A DNA stretch of 64,000 nt from JBFXIE01 sp050176255 (GCF_050176255.1 NZ_JBFXIE010000003.1), one strand, 5' to 3'. Positions 49,751-58,890 are shown, numbered from the stretch's first letter. Notes: a model not told the origin generated them from the sequence alone. Numbers and translations: made by a program.

Positions 49751-52090
49751 TCAGGCCTGCGTGCGCAGCGCAAAGTGCGCCGGCAGGTGAATCAGGATGT
49801 CAAAGGCGCGGTGGGCGCCGGCCGATGCGGCGCCGCGCAGGCGCAGTGCCACATCGCCGCCGTGGGCTGCCACAAAGGCCTTGACCGCGTCCATGCCCAC
49901 GCCGCGGCCCGACACTGCGGTGACGGCCGACGCGGTGGAAAAGCCCGGCTCGAAGATGAGTTGTGCCAGTGCCTCGTCGTCATGCCCGTGGTGCTCCTCG
50001 ATCAGGCCAGCCTCGACGGCCTTGGCGCGGATGCGCTCCAGGTTCAGGCCGCGGCCGTCGTCGGCCATGCGCAGCTGCAGCGTTTCGGGGTGCAGGGTCA
50101 TGTCGATGACGATACGGCCGGCCGCAGGTTTGCCCTCGCGCACGCGGGCTTCGGATTCTTCGATGCCGTGGTCCATCGCATTGCGCAGCAGGTGCGTGAA
50201 CACATTGCGCAGCGTGCCTGCCACTTCGTGGTGCAGGGCGATGCCGGCGTCGTCAATGTGCACCGAAGGGGTTTCCTTGTTCAGGTCGGCAGCAAGAGAC
50301 GGCAGGGAGGCGATGGCACCGCTCAGTGTGTCCGTCAGGCGCACGCTGGCGCCCAGTTGCAGCGCGTGGGCGACTTCGGCGGTGGCCGCCTGCAGCGTTG
50401 GCGCTTCGCCCGACTGGACGGCCTCCCGCAGGCGCGTGGCCAGCGCCTGCAGCTGGGCGGGCTCCATTGCTGCGTTGCTGGCGCCGGCGGCGGTATCCGT
50501 GCCAGCGCCGCGTCCGCGCAGTTTGGTGGATTCGATGGTCTGGTAGCGCTGCAGCATGTCCCGCGTGGCGGCCAGATCGGCCAGCAGGGCGGGGGTGTCC
50601 CAGGCAGCGGGGTCCTGGCGTAGCGCGTCGTAGCGTTGCTCGGCAACGTGTGCCACGTCAGACAGCCGCAGCATGCCGTAGGTGCGCGCGTTGCCCTTGA
50701 GGGTGTGCATGTTGCGAAACAGCTCGGTGACCACGGCCGTGCGGGCGTCGGGCTGGTCTGCGGCACTGCGCACCAGGCGCTCGTTGGTTTCGATGAAGTC
50801 CGCAGCGCTGTCTGCGAAGGCCTCGAACTTGAGGTGATCCACGGCGACGATCTCGCCGATGATGGCCAGCTCTTCCTGCTGCTGCTGTGCGGCATGTGCC
50901 AGCTGGCGCAGCTCGGTCACGTCACGAATGCACAGCAGCAGCCGTGCGATGGTGCCGTGCTCGTCGGTGATGGGCGACCAGCTCAGCTCCCAGGTGCGGA
51001 TGCCGCCATCGGGTTGCTGGCGCAGGATTTCGCGCGGCAACAGGTGGGCGTTGAAGTCGAAGTTCATCCCGTCTTCGCCAATGCACGCGTCAATGGCGGT
51101 CAGCGCCTGGTCCGTGGCGTCGGCGCCCAGGGTGGCACCCGCGAAGACCACCTCGCTGACCGGGCGGCCGGCGATGTCGCGTGTGTCCAGCAGCGTGGCC
51201 AGGTGGTCCGAGAACTCGGGGTGAATGCGCCCGCCCGCCTCCAGGGTCAGGATGCCCTGCGGGATGTATTGCAGCATGGCATGGATGTCGGCGCTTTTCT
51301 GGCGCACCAGCTCGCTGCTTTCCTGGATTTTCTCGATCATGGCGTTGAAGGCCATGATGGACTTGCCGATCTCGTCGTTGCGCGTCACGGGCACGCGGTG
51401 CGTGAAGTCCTGGCTGGTGGCAATGGCGGTCATCTTGGCCTCCATCTCGCCGATGGGGTGGATGATCTGCCGGTACAGCAGCAGGCCGATGAACGCGAGG
51501 CCTAGCACTGAAGCCACGGTGACGATGGCCAGCGTGGCGCTGGCGTTTGTCAGGTTCTGGTTGAGCGTGTCGATGGCCTGGTCCTTGCTACGGCGCTTTT
51601 CCAGCTGCACGGCGTCGATCAGCAGGCCCTGCTCGCGCAGGTATTGATCCACGGTGGCCGCCATGGTGGCCTCGGCGGCCTCTTGCTGGCCGGCGAGCTT
51701 GAACCGGGCGGTGTCGTCAATGGACGCAAAGTAGTTGTCCAGGCTTTGCTGCGCTTCTTGAATCAGGCCGCGCTGCGCCTGGCTGTCGGCCTGTTTCAGC
51801 TGCATCGCCAGAGCGTCCTGCAGTGTGGTCTTGCGCGCGACGAGCTCCCCATGCAGTTGCTGGGCGGTGGCCGCGTCGGGCGCGCTGAGCATCGAGAGGG
51901 TGGCGATCTGGATATCCTTGAGCTGCCCCATCAGTTCCACTGACTGAATGGTGCTGGGCACCACCCCTTCGGTCACTGACTTGACCTCTTTGGCACCCAG
52001 GTATGAGTGGTAGAGCGCGTAACCGCCAATGCCGCCCAGCGCCGCGAAGGTGAGGGCGATGAGCAACACAATACGTTGCCGTACAGTCAT
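49751..52090 (-). CDS. CheA-like membrane sensor kinase with HAMP, PAS and HPt domains
   Basis: A 779-residue membrane kinase. A TM helix near residues 8-25 and a helical periplasmic domain are followed by a second TM helix and HAMP (IIHPIGEMEAKM...). A PAS-like domain, then an HPt domain with the phospho-His in NMHTLKGNARTYGM come next. The CheA-type HATPase domain has HLLRNAMDHGIEES, DDGRGLNLERI and SGRGVGMDAV. No CheW-like C-terminal domain is present, so it is not a standard CheA. Sensing, phosphotransfer and ATPase functions are fused in one protein. The ATG at 52090 is used. Confidence 0.88.
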   Translation of the reverse strand: MTVRQRIVLLIALTFAALGGIGGYALYHSYLGAKEVKSVTEGVVPSTIQSVELMGQLKDIQIATLSMLSAPDAATAQQLHGELVARKTTLQDALAMQLKQADSQAQRGLIQEAQQSLDNYFASIDDTARFKLAGQQEAAEATMAATVDQYLREQGLLIDAVQLEKRRSKDQAIDTLNQNLTNASATLAIVTVASVLGLAFIGLLLYRQIIHPIGEMEAKMTAIATSQDFTHRVPVTRNDEIGKSIMAFNAMIEKIQESSELVRQKSADIHAMLQYIPQGILTLEAGGRIHPEFSDHLATLLDTRDIAGRPVSEVVFAGATLGADATDQALTAIDACIGEDGMNFDFNAHLLPREILRQQPDGGIRTWELSWSPITDEHGTIARLLLCIRDVTELRQLAHAAQQQQEELAIIGEIVAVDHLKFEAFADSAADFIETNERLVRSAADQPDARTAVVTELFRNMHTLKGNARTYGMLRLSDVAHVAEQRYDALRQDPAAWDTPALLADLAATRDMLQRYQTIESTKLRGRGAGTDTAAGASNAAMEPAQLQALATRLREAVQSGEAPTLQAATAEVAHALQLGASVRLTDTLSGAIASLPSLAADLNKETPSVHIDDAGIALHHEVAGTLRNVFTHLLRNAMDHGIEESEARVREGKPAAGRIVIDMTLHPETLQLRMADDGRGLNLERIRAKAVEAGLIEEHHGHDDEALAQLIFEPGFSTASAVTAVSGRGVGMDAVKAFVAAHGGDVALRLRGAASAGAHRAFDILIHLPAHFALRTQA

Positions 52091-52109
52091 GGGTGAAACC
52101 CTAAATGTT

Positions 52110-52130
52110 AACAATTTGATGCAAATTGTT
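52110..52130. promoter_or_regulatory. AT-rich inverted repeat upstream of CheA-like gene
   Basis: AACAATTTG (52110-52118) and CAAATTGTT (52122-52130) form a perfect 9-bp inverted repeat, 20 bp upstream of the kinase ATG. It stands out in this GC-rich sequence and is a likely operator or promoter element. Confidence 0.55.
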
Positions 52131-52199
52131 TGGCAATGAGGTTTCATTTTCGTGACGAGTCCTGATTTTCAGGGCGGTCTTGCCGCCGGTGGCACTGCG

Positions 52200-53138
52200 T
52201 CAGTCGTGCTCGGGCGGGGTGTCGGGCAGGTGTTTGAGTGCCAGCGCCCGCTCGTAAAGCGCATTGCGCGGCGCGCCAGTGATGTCGGCCGCAAGCCTCA
52301 CTGCGGTTTTGGTGGGCAGCTCGGCCAACAGCAGGCGCAGCACTCGCTGTGAGGCGGCGCCGTCCTGCGCTTGGGCAGCGGCGGGATGGATCAGCACGAC
52401 GAACTCGCCCTTGACACGCTGGGGCGCAGCCTGCAGCCAGGCGGTAACGTCCTGGGCGGCGTGCTCGGTGACTTCCTCGAACTGTTTGGTGAGCTCGCGC
52501 GCCAGCGTCACGCGCCGCTCGCCCAGCACCGCCAGGGCGCCTCCCAGCTCCTGGATGCGGTGGGGCGCCTCCAGCAGCACCACGCAGCGCGGCTCAGCGG
52601 CCAGTTGCTGCACGGCAGCCGCGCGTTCCGCGCTTTTGGTGGGCAGGAAGCCGGCGAACACAAAGCCGCTGGCGCCAGGCGCATGGGCGACTGCGCCGGT
52701 CACGCTCAGGGCGCTGGTCACGCTGCTGGCGCCGGGCAGCGGAATGCAGCGCAGGCCTGCCGCCTGCACCGCGGCGACCAGGCGCGCGCCGGGGTCGCTC
52801 ACGCCGGGCGTTCCCGCATCGCTGGCGTAGGCGACACGCTCGCCCGCCTGCAGGCGTTGCACCACGGTCTGCGCCGCCTGCGCTTCGTTGTGCTGGTGCA
52901 CCGCCAGCAGGCGATCGGACGGCTTGTCGATGCCATAGGCGCGCAGCAGCGACTGCGTGTGGCGCGTGTCTTCGCAGGCAATGGTGTCAGCCAGTTGCAG
53001 CACGTGCAGGGCCCGTAGCGTGATGTCGGCCAGGTTGCCGATGGGCGTGGCCACTACGTACAAGGCGCCCTGGGGATAATGCTGCGCTGCCGCCGCATCG
53101 CGCGCGGCAGACAGGGCATTGGCAAAGGATGCGCTCAA
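52200..53138 (-). CDS. rsmI: 16S rRNA (cytidine-1402-2'-O)-methyltransferase RsmI
   Basis: A tetrapyrrole-methylase-fold enzyme that 2'-O-methylates C1402 of 16S rRNA. It has the family motifs LYVVATPIGNLADITLRAL, CEDTRHTQSLL, SDAGTPGVSDPG and ELTKQFEEV, with SAM-binding PLPGASSVTSAL. The start is uncertain. A TTG at 53138 gives a 312-residue protein with a 25-residue leader before LYVVATPIG, and no in-frame ATG exists nearby. Its 5' end overlaps the divergent yraN start. The order rsmI / yraN / diaA / dolP resembles that of E. coli, but without lpoA between. Confidence 0.93.
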   Translation of the reverse strand: MSASFANALSAARDAAAAQHYPQGALYVVATPIGNLADITLRALHVLQLADTIACEDTRHTQSLLRAYGIDKPSDRLLAVHQHNEAQAAQTVVQRLQAGERVAYASDAGTPGVSDPGARLVAAVQAAGLRCIPLPGASSVTSALSVTGAVAHAPGASGFVFAGFLPTKSAERAAAVQQLAAEPRCVVLLEAPHRIQELGGALAVLGERRVTLARELTKQFEEVTEHAAQDVTAWLQAAPQRVKGEFVVLIHPAAAQAQDGAASQRVLRLLLAELPTKTAVRLAADITGAPRNALYERALALKHLPDTPPEHD

Positions 53139-53536
53139 TGGGTTTCCTCGGCAAAAAAGACAACAGCAGTGCGCCCGTGCGCACCACGCGCGCCGCGGGC
53201 CAGGCGGCAGAAGATCAGGCACTGGCCCATCTGGCGGCTGCGGGGCTGGTGCTGGTGGAGCGCAATTATCGGACGCCTGGGCGTGGCGGCGGGGAGATCG
53301 ACCTCGTCATGCGCGAGCGCGGCGGCACGCTGGTGTTCGTGGAGGTGCGCAGCCGCCGCGGCGCGGGCTTTGGCGGCGCCGGGGGCAGCATTGGCGCCAC
53401 CAAGCAGCGGCGCATCATCCTGGCGGCGCGGCACTATCTGATGCGCTGGCCAGCGCCGCCGCCGTGCCGCTTTGATGCGGTGCTGATCGAAGATGGCCGC
53501 GTGCAATGGCTGCGTGGCGCCTTCGATGCGACGTAG
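53129..53536 (+). CDS. yraN: YraN-family (UPF0102) endonuclease-like protein
   Basis: A 135-residue protein of the Holliday-junction-resolvase-like fold. The signature is GQAAEDQALAHLAAAGLVLVERNYR, then EIDLVMRERGGTLVFVEVRSRR, where Asp and the E-x-K-like EVR resemble a PD-(D/E)xK site. The substrate is unknown in the family. Two ATGs (53129 and 53138) are possible. Both overlap the divergent rsmI start region, so the two genes cannot have fully separate leaders. It is followed by the SIS-domain gene after 84 bp. Confidence 0.88.
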   Translation: MRSMGFLGKKDNSSAPVRTTRAAGQAAEDQALAHLAAAGLVLVERNYRTPGRGGGEIDLVMRERGGTLVFVEVRSRRGAGFGGAGGSIGATKQRRIILAARHYLMRWPAPPPCRFDAVLIEDGRVQWLRGAFDAT

Positions 53537-53620
53537 CAGCCACGGCAAGTCACAGCACGCCCGCCGCGGCCTACGGTTTGCTACAGAAAATGCAACACCG
53601 GCAGGTATCATCCACGGCCC

Positions 53621-54217
53621 ATGCTTGAGCAACGCATCCAACAGCATTTCATCGACAGCGCAGACCTGAAGTACCAGGCGGCGCAGGCCCTCAGCCACCC
53701 CATCAGCGCCGCCGTGCAGGCCGTTCTGGCCTGCGTGACCAGCGGCGCCAAAGTGCTTGCCTGCGGCAGCGGCCCGTGTGCGGCACTGGCGCAGCAGTTT
53801 GCCGCTTTCTGCGTGGCAGGCTTTGAGCGCGATCGCCCCGAGCTGGCCGCCCTGGCCCTGACGCCGGACGCAGCGTGGCTGGCTTCTTCCTCGGCCGTTG
53901 GCGACAGCGGTGCGCTGGCGCGGCAGGTGCGCGCGCTGGGTCAGGCGGGCGACCTGCTGCTGATCATTACCGTCGGTGGCAATGAGCCCGCCCTGCTGCA
54001 GGCCGTACAGGCGGCCCACGAGCGCGACATGACCGTAGTGGCCCTCACGGGGCGCGACGGCGGCGCATTGGCGGCGCTGCTGCGCGAGACCGATGTGCAC
54101 ATCGGTGTGCCGCATGACCGCGCTGCCCGCGTGCGCGAGGTGCATGCCCTGGTGCTGCACTGCCTGTGCGACGGTGTGGATGCCCAGTTACTTGGAGAAC
54201 AGGAACCCCCTCTATGA
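53621..54217 (+). CDS. diaA: DiaA/GmhA-like SIS-domain protein
   Basis: A 198-residue sugar-isomerase (SIS) domain protein: VLACGSGPCAALAQQFAA (phosphosugar-binding loop) and LIITVGGNEPALLQAVQAAHERDMTVVALTGRDGG. The position between yraN and a BON-domain lipoprotein gene matches diaA of enterobacteria, whose product binds DnaA and promotes timely replication initiation. It could instead be a phosphoheptose isomerase, as the folds are the same. The usual GmhA catalytic residues are not all clear here. Its stop overlaps the next ATG by 4 bp. Confidence 0.82.
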   Translation: MLEQRIQQHFIDSADLKYQAAQALSHPISAAVQAVLACVTSGAKVLACGSGPCAALAQQFAAFCVAGFERDRPELAALALTPDAAWLASSSAVGDSGALARQVRALGQAGDLLLIITVGGNEPALLQAVQAAHERDMTVVALTGRDGGALAALLRETDVHIGVPHDRAARVREVHALVLHCLCDGVDAQLLGEQEPPL

Positions 54218-54870
54218 AAAATTCTCTGTTGCGACTCTCTTGTGCAGTGCTGGCAGCCGCCGCGCTGGCGGGCAGTCTGGTGGGCTGCGCACCGCTGCTC
54301 ATCGGCGGTGGCGCCGTGGTGGGATCGATGATGGCCACCGACCGGCGCACGACGGGCACACAGGTCGAGGACGAGGGCATCGAGCTGCGCACCGCCAACC
54401 GTATCCGCGAGGCCCTGGGCGATCGCGTGCACGTCAACGTCACCAGCTACAACCGCCAGGTTTTGCTGACCGGCGAAGCGCCGACGGCCGCCGATGTGCA
54501 GCAGGTCGAGCAGATCGCGCTGGGCGTGGACAACGTGCGCTCGGTGGTCAACGACCTGGGCGTCATGCCCCATTCGTCGCTGGGGCAGCGCTCGCGCGAC
54601 ACCCTCATCTCGACCAAGGTGCGGGCCAGCCTGGTGGATGCCAAAGACCTGTCGGCCAACTGGTTCAAGGTGGTGACCGAGCGCAACGTGGTCTATCTGA
54701 TGGGCATCGTCACCCCGCGCGAGGCCAAGCGATCTGCCGAGATTGCGCGCGGCGTGGACGGTGTGCGCAAGGTGGTGCGCGTGTTCGAGGTCATCAGCGA
54801 GGATGAGCTGACCCGCAAGGCCGCCCAGACGGCGGCACCCGTGTCGCAAGACCCTGCCGTCAAGCCCTGA
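54214..54870 (+). CDS. dolP: DolP-like BON-domain outer-membrane lipoprotein
   Basis: A 218-residue lipoprotein. The signal peptide ends at lipobox LVGC with lipidated Cys. The short loop PLLIGGGAVVGSMMATDRRTTG is typical of DolP/YraP. Two BON domains follow (REALGDRVHVNVTSYNRQVLLTGEAP and KVRASLVDAKDLSANWFKVVTERNVVYLMG). DolP proteins support outer-membrane integrity and division-site septal wall remodelling. It is coupled to the diaA-like gene by ATGA. The downstream gene converges with a 20-bp gap. Confidence 0.9.
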   Translation: MKNSLLRLSCAVLAAAALAGSLVGCAPLLIGGGAVVGSMMATDRRTTGTQVEDEGIELRTANRIREALGDRVHVNVTSYNRQVLLTGEAPTAADVQQVEQIALGVDNVRSVVNDLGVMPHSSLGQRSRDTLISTKVRASLVDAKDLSANWFKVVTERNVVYLMGIVTPREAKRSAEIARGVDGVRKVVRVFEVISEDELTRKAAQTAAPVSQDPAVKP

Positions 54871-54890
54871 CGCTGCCCGCCACCATGGCG

Positions 54891-55829
54891 TCAGGCTTTG
54901 CCGGGTTTGCCGGGCGCCAGCCGCGTGATCAGGCTGGAGGTGTCCCAGCGGCCGCCGCCCGCTTGCTGCACGTCGGCATAAAACTGATCCACCAGCGCCG
55001 TCACCGGCAGCCGCGCGCCATTGCGATTGGCTTCCTGCAGCACCAGCCCCAGGTCTTTGCGCATCCAGTCCACGGCAAAGCCGAAGTCAAAGCGTCCCTG
55101 CACCATGGTCTTGCCGCGGTTGTCCAGCTGCCAGCTTTGGGCGGCGCCCTTGCCAATCACGTCAAGCACCAGCGGCATGTCCAGGCCGGCATGCTGGCCG
55201 AAGGCAACGGCCTCCGCCAGCCCCTGCACCAGCCCGGCAATGCAAATCTGGTTGACCATCTTGGCCAGCTGGCCGGCGCCGCTGTCGCCAATGCGCGTGA
55301 AGGCGCGCGAAAACGCCATGGCCGTGGTCCGCACGGCATCGAAAGCCGCCTGGTCGCCGCCACACATCACCGTCAACTGGCCGTTCTGGGCGCCTGCCTG
55401 ACCGCCGGAGACGGGCGCGTCGATGAAGTGCAGGCCCAGCGTGCGCGCCGCGCCATACAGCTCGCGCGCCACCGCGGCAGAGGCCGTTGTGTGATCGACA
55501 AAGATGGCGCCCGGCAGCATGCCGGCAAAGGCGCCGTCTGCCCCCAGCACCACGGAGCGCAGATCGTCGTCGTTGCCCACGCAGCAAAAGACGATGTCGG
55601 CGCCCAGGGCAGCCTCGCGCGGGGTTGCTGCGCTCTTGACGGTGCTGGCGTCCTTGAAATCTGCGCACCACGCTTGTGATTTCGTAGCGGTGCGGTTATA
55701 GACGGTAACCGAATGGCCGGCACAGGCCAGGTGGCCCGCCATGGGGTAGCCCATGACGCCCAGACCCAGAAAGGTCACGCGACGTGCGGGTGTCGGCTCG
55801 TAAGTGCGCGGATTGATGCTGCTGCTCAT
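54891..55829 (-). CDS. 3-hydroxyisobutyrate dehydrogenase-family oxidoreductase
   Basis: A 312-residue beta-hydroxyacid dehydrogenase: Rossmann motif FLGLGVMGYPMAGHLACAGH, the substrate-binding signature DAPVSGGQAGAQNGQLTVMCGG and the catalytic Lys in GAGQLAKMVNQ. It could be MmsB, GarR (tartronate semialdehyde reductase) or a glyoxylate reductase. Sequence alone does not decide. The ATG at 55829 is preferred to a TTG at 55853. Its conserved core begins at ARRVTFLGLG after about 20 unconserved residues. It is separated by 90 bp from pilU. Confidence 0.9.
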   Translation of the reverse strand: MSSSINPRTYEPTPARRVTFLGLGVMGYPMAGHLACAGHSVTVYNRTATKSQAWCADFKDASTVKSAATPREAALGADIVFCCVGNDDDLRSVVLGADGAFAGMLPGAIFVDHTTASAAVARELYGAARTLGLHFIDAPVSGGQAGAQNGQLTVMCGGDQAAFDAVRTTAMAFSRAFTRIGDSGAGQLAKMVNQICIAGLVQGLAEAVAFGQHAGLDMPLVLDVIGKGAAQSWQLDNRGKTMVQGRFDFGFAVDWMRKDLGLVLQEANRNGARLPVTALVDQFYADVQQAGGGRWDTSSLITRLAPGKPGKA

Positions 55830-55919
55830 GTGCGGGATTCCATCGGAAAACAAGCCCGCTGCCGGGGGCGGCAGGGCGGGCGGGACTTTGGGGGGTAGAA
55901 GCCGGCAGGCAGGCGCCGG

Positions 55920-57056
55920 TCAGACAATGGCGAAGTGCTCGGTGCCAGAGGCCAGATCGGTGGTCTTGGCGCGCTGGCTGCTCAGCTTGATCTGCAGGCG
56001 CAAATCGTTCACCGAGTCGGCATTACGCAGGGCGTCTTCGTAGCTGATCATGTTGGCCTCAAACAGGTCGAACAGCGCCTGGTCGAAGGTCTGCATGCCC
56101 AGGTTGCGGCTCTTTTTCATGATCTCTTTGATCTCTGGCACCTCGCCCTTGAAGATCAGGTCGGCGATCAGGGGGGTGTTGAGCATCACCTCGACGGCCG
56201 CGCAGCGGCCCTTGCCGTCCTGCTTGGGAATCAGTCGCTGCGACACCATTGCCTTGAGGTTCAGCGACAGGTCCATTAGCAGCTGGGCGCGGCGTTCTTC
56301 CGGGAAGAAGTTGATGATGCGGTCCAGCGCCTGGTTGGCACTGTTGGCGTGCAGCGTGGCCAGGCACAGGTGACCGGTTTCGGCGAAGGCCACGGCATGC
56401 TCCATGGTCTCGCGGTCGCGGATCTCACCCATCAAAATCACGTCGGGTGCCTGGCGCAGGGTGTTCTTCAGGGCGGCTTCCCAGCTCTCGGTGTCCAGGC
56501 CTACCTCGCGCTGGGTCACCACGCAGTTCTTGTGCGGGTGTACGAACTCGATGGGGTCTTCGACGGTGATGATGTGGCCAAAGGAGTTCTCATTGCGCCA
56601 GTCCACCATGGCCGCCAGCGTGGTGGACTTGCCCGAGCCCGTGGCGCCCACCATGATGCACAGCCCGCGCTTGGTCATGGTGATTTCTTTGAGCACCTGG
56701 GGCAGGCCCAGCCCGTCAATGGTAGGTAGCGACAACGGAATGGTGCGCAGCACCAGACCCACGCGCCCCTGCTGGATGAACGCGTTGACGCGAAAACGCC
56801 CCACGCCGGAAGGCGCGATGGCGAAGTTGCATTCTTTGGTGCGTTCGAAATCCGCCACCTGCTTGTCGCTCATGATGGAGCGCGCCAGGGTGATCGTGTG
56901 ATTGGGCGTCAGCGGCTGGGGCGACACTTTGGTCACCTTGCCATCGACCTTGATCGCGGGCGGGAAGTCGGCCGTGATGAAAAGATCGCTGCCGCCGCGG
57001 CTGACCATCAGCTTGAGCAGATCGTTGATGAATTTGCTCGCCTGATCACGTTCCAT
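55920..57056 (-). CDS. pilU: Type IV pilus retraction ATPase PilU
   Basis: A 378-residue PilT-like hexameric ATPase that assists pilus retraction with PilT. Walker A is GATGSGKST, the Asp box is VEDPIEFVH, Walker B is LMGEIRDRETMEHAVAFAETGHL, and the HANSANQALDR segment and a C-terminal tail follow. The longer length and tail, together with the adjacent pilT, point to PilU. A small cNMP-binding protein gene separates it from pilT (gap of 45 bp), all on one strand. Confidence 0.95.
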   Translation of the reverse strand: MERDQASKFINDLLKLMVSRGGSDLFITADFPPAIKVDGKVTKVSPQPLTPNHTITLARSIMSDKQVADFERTKECNFAIAPSGVGRFRVNAFIQQGRVGLVLRTIPLSLPTIDGLGLPQVLKEITMTKRGLCIMVGATGSGKSTTLAAMVDWRNENSFGHIITVEDPIEFVHPHKNCVVTQREVGLDTESWEAALKNTLRQAPDVILMGEIRDRETMEHAVAFAETGHLCLATLHANSANQALDRIINFFPEERRAQLLMDLSLNLKAMVSQRLIPKQDGKGRCAAVEVMLNTPLIADLIFKGEVPEIKEIMKKSRNLGMQTFDQALFDLFEANMISYEDALRNADSVNDLRLQIKLSSQRAKTTDLASGTEHFAIV

Positions 57057-57101
57057 GGCTATACCTTCCTGGGGCTTTCCGTTGATGTAGTACCTGGCGG
57101 C

Positions 57102-57731
57102 TCACAGCTGGCTCTCGCTCAGGCGGGCGCTGACGGCGCGCAGCCGCAGCGACAGTTTTCGCGCCAGCAGCGCCACAAGGCTGGCTGCCAGCTGCGGGTC
57201 TTGGGACATCATCTCGTCCAGGGCCTCGGCGCGCAACACCGCCACCTCGCAGTCGGTCAGCGAAGTGCAGGCGGAAAAGCGAGCGCCGCTGTCCAGAAGC
57301 GACATTTCGCCGATGAAGTCGCCGGGCCGGGTTTCGGCCAGGCGCAGGTGCTCGCCCCAGGGCTGAATGCGGTCCACTGCGATGGTGCCCGTCAGCAGCA
57401 CCACCATGAAGTTGCTGTACTCGCCCTGCCGAATGACGTCCCGGTTGGGAGCAATGGCCGCAAACTCGAAAAAGCGCTCCATGCGCTCTACAGCGTCCTG
57501 TTGCATGTGCGCCATGTATTTGTCTTTGGCCCACAGCGCCTGCAGCAGCTTGCCGCCGCGGCTTTTGGGCAGGCGCTTGGCGCCCACTTCCACCGCGCGC
57601 GCCTCCCAGGGAATGATCTGCGATGGATCCACCCCCTGGCTGGCGAACGCCGAGGTGAAGAACACCGAGTCATGGCCTTCGTCGCCGGTTTTCTGGCTCT
57701 TGGACTTGAGCAGTCCGAGAATTCCCTTCAT
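57102..57731 (-). CDS. Cyclic nucleotide-binding domain protein between pilT and pilU
   Basis: A 209-residue protein with a single CRP-type cNMP-binding domain: IRQGEYSNFMVVLLTGTIAVDR and the phosphate-binding-cassette region ETRPGDFIGEMSLLDSGARFSACTSL. The cassette Arg and Glu pattern (GEMSL...ARFSA) is retained. No helix-turn-helix follows, so it is a cytoplasmic sensor without DNA-binding output. Wedged between the two retraction ATPase genes, it may tune twitching motility in response to cAMP or cyclic di-GMP. The ligand is not determinable from sequence. Confidence 0.85.
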   Translation of the reverse strand: MKGILGLLKSKSQKTGDEGHDSVFFTSAFASQGVDPSQIIPWEARAVEVGAKRLPKSRGGKLLQALWAKDKYMAHMQQDAVERMERFFEFAAIAPNRDVIRQGEYSNFMVVLLTGTIAVDRIQPWGEHLRLAETRPGDFIGEMSLLDSGARFSACTSLTDCEVAVLRAEALDEMMSQDPQLAASLVALLARKLSLRLRAVSARLSESQL

Positions 57732-57806
57732 GTTGAGTCTCCGTTGCATGCGGCTGCCATGTGGATGAGCCGCAGGCTGTGGGCATGACCTGCGCCCCGC
57801 GAACGA

Positions 57807-58850
57807 TCAGCCGGGGAAATTCTCCGGAATCTTGGCCTTGCTGCGGGCTTCGGCTGCGGTGATGACGTTGCGGCGCACCAGATCCGCCAGATTTTGATCC
57901 AGCGTCTGCATGCCCACGCTGTTGCCGGTCTGGATGGTGGAGTACATCTGCGCCACCTTGGCCTCGCGGATCAGGTTGCGGATGGCGCTGGTGCCGAGCA
58001 TGATCTCGTGCGCGGCCACGCGGCCCGAGCCGTCCTTGAGCTTGCACAGCGTCTGCGAGATGACGGCCTGCAGTGACTCGGACAGCATGGCGCGCACCAT
58101 CTCCTTTTCTTCGGCCGGGAACACGTCGATCACGCGGTCGATGGTCTTGGCAGCGCTGGAGGTGTGCAGCGTGCCAAAAACCAGGTGACCGGTTTCGGCG
58201 GCCGTCATGGCCAGGCGGATGGTCTCCAGGTCGCGCATTTCACCCACCAGGATGGCGTCGGGGTCTTCGCGCAGGGCAGAGCGCAGGGCTGCCGAGAACG
58301 ACAGCGTCATGGGTCCCACCTCGCGCTGGTTGATCAGGCATTTCTTGGACTCATGCACGAATTCGATGGGGTCTTCGATGGTCAGGATGTGACCGTACTC
58401 GCTTTCGTTGAGGTGGTTCACCATGGCCGCCAGCGTGGTGGACTTGCCCGAACCCGTGGGGCCGGTCACCAGCACCAGGCCACGCGGCTTGAGCGCCAGG
58501 TCGGCGAAGATCTTGGGCGCGTTGAGCTGCTCCAGCGTCAGGATCTTGCTGGGAATGGTACGGAACACCGCGGCCGCTCCGCGGTTCTGATTGAAGGCGT
58601 TGACACGAAAACGCGCCAGGCCGTCGATCTCGAAGGAAAAGTCCACCTCCAGAAATTCTTCGTAGGCCTTGCGCTGGGCGTCGCTCATGATGTCGTACAC
58701 CATGGCATGCACCGTCTTGTGGTCCAGCGCATCGACATTGATGCGCCGCACATCCCCATGAACACGGATCATCGGCGGCAGCCCGGCGGACAGGTGCAGG
58801 TCGGATGCCTTGTTCTTCACGCTGAAGGCCAGCAGTTGGGTGATGTCCAC
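57807..58850 (-). CDS. pilT: Type IV pilus retraction ATPase PilT
   Basis: A 347-residue hexameric retraction ATPase. It starts with GTG at 58850 (VDITQLLAFSVKNKASDLHLSAGLPP), the normal PilT N-terminus, with AGAGGGA upstream. Walker A is GPTGSGKST, the Asp box is IEDPIEFVH, Walker B is ILVGEMRDLETIRLAMTAAETGHL, and the HTSSAAKTIDR segment and the C-terminal AIRNLIRE element follow. It diverges from the yggS-like gene with only 40 bp between starts. Confidence 0.96.
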   Translation of the reverse strand: MDITQLLAFSVKNKASDLHLSAGLPPMIRVHGDVRRINVDALDHKTVHAMVYDIMSDAQRKAYEEFLEVDFSFEIDGLARFRVNAFNQNRGAAAVFRTIPSKILTLEQLNAPKIFADLALKPRGLVLVTGPTGSGKSTTLAAMVNHLNESEYGHILTIEDPIEFVHESKKCLINQREVGPMTLSFSAALRSALREDPDAILVGEMRDLETIRLAMTAAETGHLVFGTLHTSSAAKTIDRVIDVFPAEEKEMVRAMLSESLQAVISQTLCKLKDGSGRVAAHEIMLGTSAIRNLIREAKVAQMYSTIQTGNSVGMQTLDQNLADLVRRNVITAAEARSKAKIPENFPG

Positions 58851-58890
58851 GAGATCCCTCTCATCGTTTGATACGCTTCGGGCTTGCATT

